This document shows, piece by piece, positions 1 through 7,308 of a DNA stretch of 64,000 bases. The DNA lies in the NCBI GenBank assembly GCA_964418745.1, contig CAYQMX010000009.1, positions 153,009 through 217,008 of the forward strand, written 5' to 3'. The notes beneath the pieces are model-generated. The model did not search any database and was not told where the DNA came from. It was given only the letters and a program-made list of their open reading frames with translations. Every line of letters starts with the position of its first letter. The first letter of the stretch is position 1. The stretch comes from Scleromatobacter sp964418745 (GTDB lineage Bacteria > Pseudomonadota > Gammaproteobacteria > Burkholderiales > Burkholderiaceae_C). The position numbers and the translations under genes were made by a program.

Positions 1-729
1 CAGCTCCATCCGCGCCAGGGCCTGCGCGACACGCCCATCAAGGCCGTCGTGCTGATGGACGCGCAGATCGACCACGTCACGGGCCTGCTGGGCCTGCGCG
101 AAGGCCCCTGCATCGACCTGTACGCGACGCCCTGCGTGTTCGAGGACCTCACCACCGGCCTCCCGTTGCTCAACGTGCTGCAGCACTACTGCGGCACGCG
201 CTGGCACATGCTGGCGGTCGACGGCGAGCGCACCCGCGCCGAGTTCGAGATCGAGGCCGTGCCCGGCCTGCGCTTCACCGCGCTGGCGATCCCCGGCAAG
301 GCGCCGCCCTATTCCCCGCATCGCCGCGAGCAGGTGACCGGCGACAACATCGCGCTGCGCATCGAGGACCTGGCCGACGGCCGCACGCTGTTCTATTCGC
401 CGGGCCTGGCCGAGATCGGCGAGCAGGAACTGCGCTGGCTGGACGAGGCCGACTGCGTGCTCGTGGACGGCACCTTCTGGCGCGAGGACGAGATGCAGCG
501 CGCCGGCCTGGGCACCAAGGCGGCCAGCGACATGGGCCACCTGCCCCAGCAAGGCTGGGCGGGGCGGCCCGGCATGGTCGACGCGCTGCGCGAGTCGGCC
601 GCCACGCGCAAGGTGCTCATCCACATCAACAACAGCAACCCGATCCTCGACGAGGACAGCGCGCCGCGCCGCACGCTGGACTCGCTGGGCATCGAGGTGG
701 CGCACGACGGCATGGAGATCTCCCTGTGA
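1..729 (+). CDS. pqqB: PqqB, PQQ biosynthesis metallo-beta-lactamase-fold protein (5' truncated by window edge)
   Basis: The reading frame is open from base 1, so the start codon lies outside the window; 242 residues remain of a protein that is usually about 300. The C-terminal part is recognisable: a GDNIAL segment, VDGTFW, MGHLPQQG and the HINNSNPIL...RRTLDSLGIEVAHDGM ending typical of PqqB. PqqB acts in maturation of the PqqA-derived precursor and has been proposed to hydroxylate the cross-linked tyrosine. It is the first visible gene of the operon; pqqA, if present, must lie upstream. Its stop overlaps the pqqC start (GTGA). Identity is secure. Confidence 0.95.
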   Translation, partial: QLHPRQGLRDTPIKAVVLMDAQIDHVTGLLGLREGPCIDLYATPCVFEDLTTGLPLLNVLQHYCGTRWHMLAVDGERTRAEFEIEAVPGLRFTALAIPGKAPPYSPHRREQVTGDNIALRIEDLADGRTLFYSPGLAEIGEQELRWLDEADCVLVDGTFWREDEMQRAGLGTKAASDMGHLPQQGWAGRPGMVDALRESAATRKVLIHINNSNPILDEDSAPRRTLDSLGIEVAHDGMEISL

Positions 730-1511
730 ACGCACTGCCCGCGCCGGGTGCCGGGTCGATACCCATTGCAGTATCCGGCGATGCGGTCGGCGACCCCTGG
801 GGCGCCGACGAGTTCGAGGCCCGGCTGCGCGCCCGCGAGTCGCGGTACCACATCCACCACCCGTTCAACCTGCGCCTGAACCGCGGCGAACTGCAGCCGT
901 TCCAGGTGCGCGGCTGGGTGGCCAACCGGTTCTACTACCAGGTCTGCATCCCGATCAAGGACGCGGCGGTGATGGCCAACTGCCCCGACCGCGCGGAGCG
1001 CAGGCGCTGGATCGAGCGCATGCTGGACCACGACGGCCGCGGCGACTACGCCGGCGCCAACGCGGGCGGCATCGAGGCCTGGTGCCGGCTGGGCATGGCC
1101 ACCGGCCTGGCGCGCGCCGACATCGAGTCGCTGCGCCATGTGCGTCCCGGCGTGCGCTTCGCCGTCGACGCCTACGTGAACTTCGCCCGCCGGGCGCCGT
1201 GGGAGGAGGCCGCCATCTCGTCGCTGACCGAGCTGTTCGCGCCGAAGATCCACGCCGACCGGCTGGCCGGCTGGCCGTCGCACTACCCGTGGATCGCGCC
1301 CGAAGGGCTCGCGTACTTCCGCAGCCGCATCACGCTGGCCAACCGCGACGTGGAGCACGGGCTGGAGATCGCGCGCCGCTGGTGCGTCACGCGCGAGCGC
1401 CAGGCGCGCGCCCTGCAGATCCTCGACTTCAAGCTCGACATCCTGTGGACGCTGCTCGACGCCATCGCGCTCGCGTACCCCGACGATCTCGCACCGGAGC
1501 TCCAACCATGA
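726..1511 (+). CDS. pqqC: PqqC, pyrroloquinoline-quinone synthase
   Basis: A 261-residue protein starting at GTG 726, which overlaps the pqqB stop by 4 nt. PqqC is a cofactorless oxidase that performs the last step of PQQ synthesis, ring closure plus eight-electron oxidation of AHQQ. Family hallmarks are visible: YHIHHPFNLRLN near residue 40, GWVANRFYYQ near 62, DHDG near 103, GVRFAVDAYVNFARRAPW near 140 and SSLTELFAP soon after. The length is normal. The first 25 residues are non-conserved, so an internal start is possible, but the overlap with pqqB favours 726. It is translationally coupled to pqqD through ATGA. Confidence 0.97.
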   Translation: MNALPAPGAGSIPIAVSGDAVGDPWGADEFEARLRARESRYHIHHPFNLRLNRGELQPFQVRGWVANRFYYQVCIPIKDAAVMANCPDRAERRRWIERMLDHDGRGDYAGANAGGIEAWCRLGMATGLARADIESLRHVRPGVRFAVDAYVNFARRAPWEEAAISSLTELFAPKIHADRLAGWPSHYPWIAPEGLAYFRSRITLANRDVEHGLEIARRWCVTRERQARALQILDFKLDILWTLLDAIALAYPDDLAPELQP

Positions 1512-1774
1512 TCGATTCCGCCTCGCGGCCCGCCGTCGCCCCGATGTACCGCCTGCAGTTCGAGCAGGCCCAGGATGCCTGGGTGCTGCTGTACCCGGAG
1601 GGCATGGTGCGGCTGAACATGCCCGCCGCCGAGATCCTGCGCCGCTGCGACGGCCGGCGCTCGGTCGACGAGATCGTCGGCGAGCTGGAGCTGGCGTTCG
1701 CGCGCAGCGCGCTGCGCGACGACGTCCACGCGTTCCTCGCCCAGGCGAGCGACCGGGGCTGGGTGATGCAATGA
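1508..1774 (+). CDS. pqqD: PqqD, PqqA peptide chaperone
   Basis: An 88-residue protein starting at ATG 1508, overlapping the pqqC stop by 4 nt. PqqD is a RiPP-recognition-element protein that binds the PqqA peptide and presents it to the radical-SAM enzyme PqqE. The sequence shows the PqqD pattern: a YRLQFEQAQDAWVLLYPEG beta-hairpin, LNMPAAEILRRCDG, then VDEIVGEL and a C-terminal helix with LAQASDRGWV. Length and placement directly before pqqE fit the family. A longer frame runs through this region from about 1082, but only this part is PqqD. Confidence 0.95.
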   Translation: MIDSASRPAVAPMYRLQFEQAQDAWVLLYPEGMVRLNMPAAEILRRCDGRRSVDEIVGELELAFARSALRDDVHAFLAQASDRGWVMQ

Positions 1775-1784
1775 GCGTGCATTC

Positions 1785-2972
1785 GTGACCGCGGCTGCCG
1801 TGAAGCCGCCGTTCTGGGTGCTGGCGGAGCTCACCTACCGCTGCCCGCTGCACTGCGTCTTCTGCTCCAACCCGATCGACTACGCGCGCCACGGGCAGGA
1901 GCTCGACACCGGCACCTGGAAGCGCGTGCTGGGCGAGGCGCGCGCCCTCGGCGCCGTGCAGCTGGGCTTCTCCGGCGGCGAGCCGCTGCTGCGCGACGAC
2001 CTCGAGGAGCTGGTGGCGCACGCGCGCGGACTTGGCTTCTACACCAACCTCATCACCTCGGGCGTGGGCCTGACCGCCGCGCGCGCGCGGGCGCTGAAGA
2101 CGGCCGGGCTCGACCACATCCAGCTGTCGTTCCAGGACTCCACGCGCGAGCTCAACGACTTCATCACCTCGACGCGCACCTTCGAGCTGAAGTCGCGGGT
2201 TGCCGCGATCATCAAGGACGCCGGCTACCCGATGGTGCTCAACTGCGTGATGCACCGCTTCAACCTGCCCCACGTCGGCCGCATCATCGACATGGCCGAG
2301 CGCATGGACGCCGACTTCCTGGAGCTGGCCAACACGCAGTACTACGGCTGGGCCTGGCACAACCGCGCCGCGCTGATGCCCACGATCGACGAGCTGCGCG
2401 ACGCCGAGGCCATCGTGATGGCGCATCGCCAGCGCAGCAACGGCCGCATGAAGATCCTGTGGGTGTCGCCCGACTACGCCGACGCCAGGCCCAAGCCCTG
2501 CATGGCCGGCTGGGGCGCCGTGTTCCTGGTCGTCGCGCCCGATGGCGTGGCGCTGCCCTGCCACAGCGCGCGCATGCTGCCCGGACTCGACTTCCCGAAC
2601 CTGCGCGACACGTCCGCGCGTTCGGCGTGGTTCGACAGCGCCGCGTTCAACGCCTACCGCGGCGAGGCGTGGATGAGCGACACCTGCGGCAGCTGCGACG
2701 AGCGCGAGCGCGACCACGCCGGCTGCCGCTGCCAGGCCTTCCTGGTGACGGGCGACGCGGCGGCCACCGACCCCGTCTGCCCGAAGAGCGACCACCGCGA
2801 CCGCATCGACGCGATGCTCGCCGACGCCGGCCGCCGCGCCGCGCCGGCCGCGCCGCTGCGCTTCGTCCCCGGCGCCAGCCAGGGCGGCGGTCTCGTCTTC
2901 CGCGGCGACGCGATGTCGCTGGCCCTGTCCGACCCCGTCGCCACGCGCGACCCCTGCCCGGTGATCCCATGA
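1785..2972 (+). CDS. pqqE: PqqE, radical SAM enzyme that cross-links PqqA
   Basis: A 395-residue protein starting at GTG 1785, 10 nt after pqqD. PqqE uses S-adenosylmethionine and Fe-S clusters to form the Glu-Tyr carbon-carbon bond in PqqA, the first committed step of PQQ synthesis. The radical-SAM motif CPLHCVFC is at residues 20-27 and SGGEPLLR follows near 65. The C-terminal SPASM region has the expected cysteines: CHSAR, then C-x2-C (CGSC) and AGCRC before DPVCPKSDH. Length is normal. The last 40 residues are Ala/Pro-rich and poorly conserved. The stop overlaps the next start (ATGA), so all pqq genes share a transcript. Confidence 0.96.
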   Translation: MTAAAVKPPFWVLAELTYRCPLHCVFCSNPIDYARHGQELDTGTWKRVLGEARALGAVQLGFSGGEPLLRDDLEELVAHARGLGFYTNLITSGVGLTAARARALKTAGLDHIQLSFQDSTRELNDFITSTRTFELKSRVAAIIKDAGYPMVLNCVMHRFNLPHVGRIIDMAERMDADFLELANTQYYGWAWHNRAALMPTIDELRDAEAIVMAHRQRSNGRMKILWVSPDYADARPKPCMAGWGAVFLVVAPDGVALPCHSARMLPGLDFPNLRDTSARSAWFDSAAFNAYRGEAWMSDTCGSCDERERDHAGCRCQAFLVTGDAAATDPVCPKSDHRDRIDAMLADAGRRAAPAAPLRFVPGASQGGGLVFRGDAMSLALSDPVATRDPCPVIP

Positions 2973-3934
2973 GACATCTCTCGCTCCTTTCGCTGGCCCT
3001 GCTGCTGGTCACCGGCGCCCGCGCGGCCTCCGGCCTCGTCTACGTCGCCAACGAGAAGGACAACACGCTGACGATGATCGACGCCAAGACGCTCGCGGTG
3101 GTCGGCACCCTGCCCACCTGCCAGCGCCCGCGCCACCTGCAGCGCCTGCCCGACGCCACGCGGCTGCTGGTGATCTGCGGCGAATCGGGTCGGGCCGACG
3201 TGGTCGACATCGCCACGCGGCGGGTCGTCGACGGCGCGCCCGTCGGACGCGATCCGGAGGTGCTGGACCTGTCGCTGGACGGTCGGCTCGCTTACGTGTC
3301 CTCCGAGGACGACAGTGCGCTGACGGTGTTCGACCTGCAGCTGCACAAGCTGGTCGGGCGCGTGGCGCTCGGGCCCGAGCCCGAGGGCGTCAAGCTGTCG
3401 CCCGACGGCAGGCGCGTCTACGTCACCTCGGAGGTGGCCGGCGTGGTCTACGTCATCGACACCGCCACGCTGGCCATCGTCAAGACCATTGCCGTGGGCC
3501 AGCGGCCGCGCCGGCTCGCGTTGACGACCGACGGCGCCCAGCTGTGGGTCACCGACGAGAAGAGCGCCGCGGTCAGCGTGATCTCCACCGCCGACCTGGC
3601 CGTGACCGACACCATCGCGTTCGCGGTCGAAGGGCTGGCGGCCGACGGCATCACCCCGGTGGGCATTGTCGCCGCGCCCGACGGTCGCACGATGTACGTG
3701 GCGCTGGGGCGCGCCAACCGCGTGGCCTTCGTCGACGTCGCCTCGCGCCGGGTGCGCGCGCTGGTGCCGGTGGGGCGTCGCGCCTGGGGCCTCGCCCTGA
3801 GCGGCGATGGCGCGCGCCTGTTCGTGGCCGGCGGCCTGTCGGACGACCTCACCGCGATCGACACCCGCAGCGCCACCCCGTTGAAGACGATCGCCGTGGG
3901 CCACTCGCCCAACGCCGTGCTGGTCGACGACTAG
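2969..3934 (+). CDS. Secreted YVTN-type beta-propeller protein associated with PQQ catabolism
   Basis: A 321-residue protein starting at ATG 2969. A Sec signal peptide covers about residues 1-20 (ending GARA-AS), so the mature protein is periplasmic. The body is a series of roughly 42-residue propeller blades with recurring YVANEKDNTL, LSPDGRRVYVTS and VYVIDTATL type segments, typical of the beta-propeller proteins found beside PQQ-dependent alcohol and amine catabolism genes. Its biochemical role is not established. It could bind or deliver cofactor or interact with the dehydrogenase. The 4-nt overlap with pqqE and 1-nt gap to the next gene argue for cotranslation. Confidence 0.85.
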   Translation: MRHLSLLSLALLLVTGARAASGLVYVANEKDNTLTMIDAKTLAVVGTLPTCQRPRHLQRLPDATRLLVICGESGRADVVDIATRRVVDGAPVGRDPEVLDLSLDGRLAYVSSEDDSALTVFDLQLHKLVGRVALGPEPEGVKLSPDGRRVYVTSEVAGVVYVIDTATLAIVKTIAVGQRPRRLALTTDGAQLWVTDEKSAAVSVISTADLAVTDTIAFAVEGLAADGITPVGIVAAPDGRTMYVALGRANRVAFVDVASRRVRALVPVGRRAWGLALSGDGARLFVAGGLSDDLTAIDTRSATPLKTIAVGHSPNAVLVDD

Positions 3935-3935
3935 G

Positions 3936-6086
3936 ATGCGGTCCTTCGGCTGCCTTGCGCGTCGCCTGCTCGGGCTCGGCCTGCTTGCGGTGGCGCTGCT
4001 CGGCCTGGCCGGCTCGCTGGCCCATGCGGGCACGCTGGACCGCGAGGCGCTGCGCCAGCGCTTCCCGTCGCCGCTGATCGTCGGCGAGCGCGATGCGCAG
4101 CTGCCGGTCTGGCCGCTGTTCCGCCAGGACGGCACCGCCACGCCGCTGGTGGGCTACGCGTTCGAATCGATCGACCTGGCGCCGATCCCCGGCTTCTCGG
4201 GTACGCCGGTCAACCTGCTCGTGCTGCTCGACGCCAAGGGCGCGTTCGCCGACGTGCAGCTGCTGTCGCAGCACGAGCCGGTGTTCGTCGACGGGCTGGG
4301 GCCGGCGCCGCTGATGCGTTTCGTCGAGCAGTACCGCGGGCTGTCGCTGCGCCAGAACGTCAAGATCGGCTCCAACAGCAACCGCGGCGAGCAGCGCGGC
4401 AGCGCCAACGTCTACATCGACGGGGTGGCCAAGGCCACGGCCTCGGTGCGCATCGTCAACCAGACGCTGCTGTCGGCGGCGCTGCACGTGGCGCGCGCCA
4501 AGCTGGGCTTCGCGCCGGGCGCCGACCCCGACCAGCTGGCGCGCGTGCGACGCGACACTTACCGGCCGCTGGACTGGAACGCTCTGGTCGACGCCGGCCT
4601 CGTCGCGCACCTGCGCGTCACGCGCGCCCAGGTCGACCAGGCCTTCGCGGGCAGCGGCGTGGAGGAGGCCGCCGCGGGGCCGGCCGACGCCCCGTTCACC
4701 GAGCTGTGGGTCGTCTACCTGAACTCGCCGCTGGTGGGCCGCAACCTGCTGGGCGAGGCGGGCTGGGCGCACCTGCAGGGCCGGCTCGACGACGGCGACC
4801 ACGCGCTGCTGGCGATCTCGCGCGGCCCGTGGAGCTTCGTCGGCGACGACTTCGTGCGCGGCGCCGTGCCCGACCGCATCACGCTCAGGCAGGACGAGCT
4901 GCCCATCGAGATGCGCGACCTCGACCTCGACGACGCGCTCGCGCTGCCGCCCGACCTGCGCGGCGCCGATGCCCGGGTGCTGCGCGTGATCGGCCCGGCC
5001 GGGCTCGACCCCGCCAAGCCGCTGCACCTGCTGTTGCACGTGGTGCGCAACAAGGGCGCCATCTACCCCGAGAAGATCGGCCGCGAGTTCGCGCTGGACT
5101 ATCGGCTGCCGGCGGACCAGGTGACGCTGCCCAGCGCCGACGAGAAGTCGTGGCCGGGCATCTGGCGCGCACGCGCCGTCGAGCTCGCAGTGCTCGGGCT
5201 CGCGCTGGCGCTGCTGGCCGTCGTGCTCGCGCGGCCGCGCTGGCTCGTCGCCAACGCGCGGCGGCTGGCCGTCTTCCGCACCGGCTACCTCGTCTTCACG
5301 CTGGTGTTCATCGGCTGGTACGCGCAGGGGCAGCTGTCCATCGTCAACATCACCGCCGCCGTGCAGGCGCTGGTGGCCGGGCGCGGCCTGGGCTTCTTCA
5401 TGTACGACCCGATGACGGTGGTGCTGTGGGCGTTCGCCGCGGCGAGCCTGGTGGCCTGGGGGCGCGGCACGTTCTGCGGCTGGCTGTGCCCGTTCGGCGC
5501 CCTGCAGGAACTCGTCAGCCAGGTCACGCGGGCGCTGGGCCTGAAGCCGCGACGGGTGCGCGCGGCGCTCGACGCGAAGCTGAAGCTCGTCAAGTACGTC
5601 GTGCTCGCGGGCATCGTCGGCCTCGCCGCGATGGGCGCGGCGGCCGGGCCGTGGACCGATCGCGCGGTGGAGGTCGAGCCGTTCAAGACCGCGATCACGC
5701 TGGCGTTCGTGCGCTCGTGGCCGTTCGTGGCCTGGGCCGTGGCGGCGGTGGTGTCGTCGGCCTTCGTCTTCAAGGGCTTCTGCCGCTACCTGTGTCCGCT
5801 GGGCGCGGGGCTGGCGATCCTGGGCCGGCTGCGCCGCTTCGACTGGATCGCGCGCCGCGCCGAATGCGGCACGCCCTGCCAGAGCTGCCGCCACCACTGC
5901 GACTACCAGGCGATCGAGCCGGCGGGCGGGGTCGTCTACGAGGACTGCTTCCAATGCATGGAGTGCGTCGCGATCCACGACAGCGACGAGCGCTGCGCGC
6001 CGCTGATCCAGGGCAAGCGTCATCGGACGATCGCGATCCGGCCACTGGTCGCGCACGGCGGTGCCGAACCCGGAGCCGTTCGATGA
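3936..6086 (+). CDS. NosR/NirI-family membrane flavoprotein with FMN-binding domain and two 4Fe-4S sites
   Basis: A 716-residue protein. It has a signal peptide (1-31) and a periplasmic FMN-binding domain around residues 90-195. Transmembrane helices lie near 413-433, 448-466, 490-508, 552-570 and 590-612. NosR-type polyferredoxin motifs CGWLCP (514-519) and CRYLCP (616-621) follow, then a ferredoxin-like tail with Cys 644, 648, 651, 655, 671, 674, 677 and 687. The expected FMN attachment segment reads D162-G-V-A-K-A-T168, keeping the Asp, Ala and acceptor Thr of the ApbE target pattern but lacking the usual Ser-Gly. Such proteins move electrons across the membrane between quinol or cytoplasmic donors and periplasmic partners. 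Location between PQQ genes and apbE suggests service to quinoprotein metabolism; that link is inference. Confidence 0.85.
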   Translation: MRSFGCLARRLLGLGLLAVALLGLAGSLAHAGTLDREALRQRFPSPLIVGERDAQLPVWPLFRQDGTATPLVGYAFESIDLAPIPGFSGTPVNLLVLLDAKGAFADVQLLSQHEPVFVDGLGPAPLMRFVEQYRGLSLRQNVKIGSNSNRGEQRGSANVYIDGVAKATASVRIVNQTLLSAALHVARAKLGFAPGADPDQLARVRRDTYRPLDWNALVDAGLVAHLRVTRAQVDQAFAGSGVEEAAAGPADAPFTELWVVYLNSPLVGRNLLGEAGWAHLQGRLDDGDHALLAISRGPWSFVGDDFVRGAVPDRITLRQDELPIEMRDLDLDDALALPPDLRGADARVLRVIGPAGLDPAKPLHLLLHVVRNKGAIYPEKIGREFALDYRLPADQVTLPSADEKSWPGIWRARAVELAVLGLALALLAVVLARPRWLVANARRLAVFRTGYLVFTLVFIGWYAQGQLSIVNITAAVQALVAGRGLGFFMYDPMTVVLWAFAAASLVAWGRGTFCGWLCPFGALQELVSQVTRALGLKPRRVRAALDAKLKLVKYVVLAGIVGLAAMGAAAGPWTDRAVEVEPFKTAITLAFVRSWPFVAWAVAAVVSSAFVFKGFCRYLCPLGAGLAILGRLRRFDWIARRAECGTPCQSCRHHCDYQAIEPAGGVVYEDCFQCMECVAIHDSDERCAPLIQGKRHRTIAIRPLVAHGGAEPGAVR

Positions 6087-7072
6087 TCCGCCGCCGGGCC
6101 CTGCGGGTGGCCCTCGGCCTGGGCGCCGGCCTCGCGCTGCGCGCGCCCGCGGCCGACGCCGCCGCGCTGCGCTGGCAGCGCCGCGAGCTGGTCGGCTTCG
6201 GCACCACGCTGTCGCTGCAGGCCGGCCACGCCGACGAGCGCACGCTGGCGGCCGCGCTCGACGCCGCGGTGGCCGCGCTGCAGCGCATCGAGGCCCAGAT
6301 GAGCCTGTTCCGGGACGACAGCGCGCTGTCGCGCCTGAACCGCGACGGCCGCCTCGAGGCCACGCCGCCCGAACTGCACGAGCTGCTGGGCATCGCGCTG
6401 GACGTGGCGCAGGCCAGCGGCGGCGACTTCGACCCGACCGTGCAGCCGCTCTGGCGCGCGTTCGCCGACGCGCGGCGCGCCGGGCGGCTGCCGAGCGCCG
6501 CCGAGGTCGATGCGGCCCGCGCCCGCGTCGACTGGCGCGCCCTCGCGCTCGACGCCCGTGGCGCGCGCTTCACGCGCCCGGGCATGGGCATCACGCTCAA
6601 CGGCATCGCGCAGGGCTACGCGGCCGACCGCGTGCGGGCGGTGCTCGCCGGGCACGGCATCCGCCACGCCCTGGTCGACGCCGGCGAGTTCGCGATGGCC
6701 GGCCACAACCCGCGCGGCGAGCGCTGGACGCTGGGCATCGCCGATCCGCGGGTCGAGGGCCGGCTGCTGGCCCGGCTGTTCGCCGACGGCCGCTGCGTGG
6801 CGACTTCCGGCGACGACCAGACTGCCTTCAGCGCCGACCACCGCCATCACCACATCTTCGACCCGCACACCGGCTGGTCGCCGGCCGACATGGCCGGCGT
6901 GACCGTGGCGGCGCCCAGCGGCGCGCTGGCCGACGCGCTGACCAAGGTGCTGTTCGTCGGTGGCCCGGCGAAGGCGCGTGCGCTCGCCGGCCAGTGGCAC
7001 GTCGACGCGCTGTGGGTCGACAAGGCCGGCCGCTGGGAAGCGACGCCGGGCCTGGCGCTGGCCCCCGCCTGA
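6083..7072 (+). CDS. apbE: ApbE, FAD:protein FMN transferase
   Basis: A 329-residue protein starting at ATG 6083, overlapping the stop of the NosR-like gene (ATGA). ApbE transfers FMN from FAD to a Thr or Ser of exported FMN-binding domains, in a Mg-dependent reaction in the periplasm. The N-terminus begins MIRRRALRVALGLGAG, a twin-arginine-like or Sec signal. Family signatures are present: MSLFRDDSALSRLN, FDPTVQPLWRAF, GITLNGIAQGYAADR, DAGEFAMAGHNPRGERWTLGI and TSGDDQTAFSADHRHHHIFDPHTG. Coupling to the preceding FMN-binding gene makes that protein the obvious substrate. It is the last gene of the operon; a 236-nt regulatory gap follows. Confidence 0.93.
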   Translation: MIRRRALRVALGLGAGLALRAPAADAAALRWQRRELVGFGTTLSLQAGHADERTLAAALDAAVAALQRIEAQMSLFRDDSALSRLNRDGRLEATPPELHELLGIALDVAQASGGDFDPTVQPLWRAFADARRAGRLPSAAEVDAARARVDWRALALDARGARFTRPGMGITLNGIAQGYAADRVRAVLAGHGIRHALVDAGEFAMAGHNPRGERWTLGIADPRVEGRLLARLFADGRCVATSGDDQTAFSADHRHHHIFDPHTGWSPADMAGVTVAAPSGALADALTKVLFVGGPAKARALAGQWHVDALWVDKAGRWEATPGLALAPA

Positions 7073-7227
7073 GCCGGGCCTGTGGCGCGCTGCGACGTGC
7101 GCCTGTGCCAGCGCCGGCCCGGGCAGTGTTCGACTCTGTAGCACTCGCGGGCCGGCCGAAACGGGGAAACCCGCAGCAAACCGGGCCGCGCAGGCCCTTC
7201 GGCGACCGCCGGAGCCCCATTCGGGCG

Positions 7228-7242
7228 TGGCACGGACATTGC
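7228..7242 (+). promoter_or_regulatory. Sigma-54 (RpoN) -24/-12 promoter upstream of the PQQ alcohol dehydrogenase
   Basis: The sequence TGGCACG-GACA-TTGC matches the sigma-54 consensus TGGCACG-N4-TTGC in all conserved positions with correct spacing. It lies 67 nt upstream of the dehydrogenase start, so transcription would begin near 7254. A sigma-54 promoter implies an ATP-dependent enhancer-binding activator, none of which is encoded in this window. Confidence 0.8.
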
Positions 7243-7308
7243 GCTTCCCTTGCTGGACGACCCCGCTGCCGCGGCGCGTCGCACCGCGAAATCAACGAGG
7301 AGACATCC

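Noticed and set aside
1..729. pqqA within the window
   Set aside because: The window begins inside pqqB; no small peptide gene with the Glu-x3-Tyr motif is visible near the other pqq genes.
393..2795. An 800-codon open frame on the minus strand across pqqB-pqqE
   Set aside because: It is rich in Arg, Ala, Val and His with no domain, and covers four genes of certain identity; long antisense frames are expected in DNA of this GC content. The same holds for antisense frames at 3849-6056, 6847-9177 and 61305-63749.
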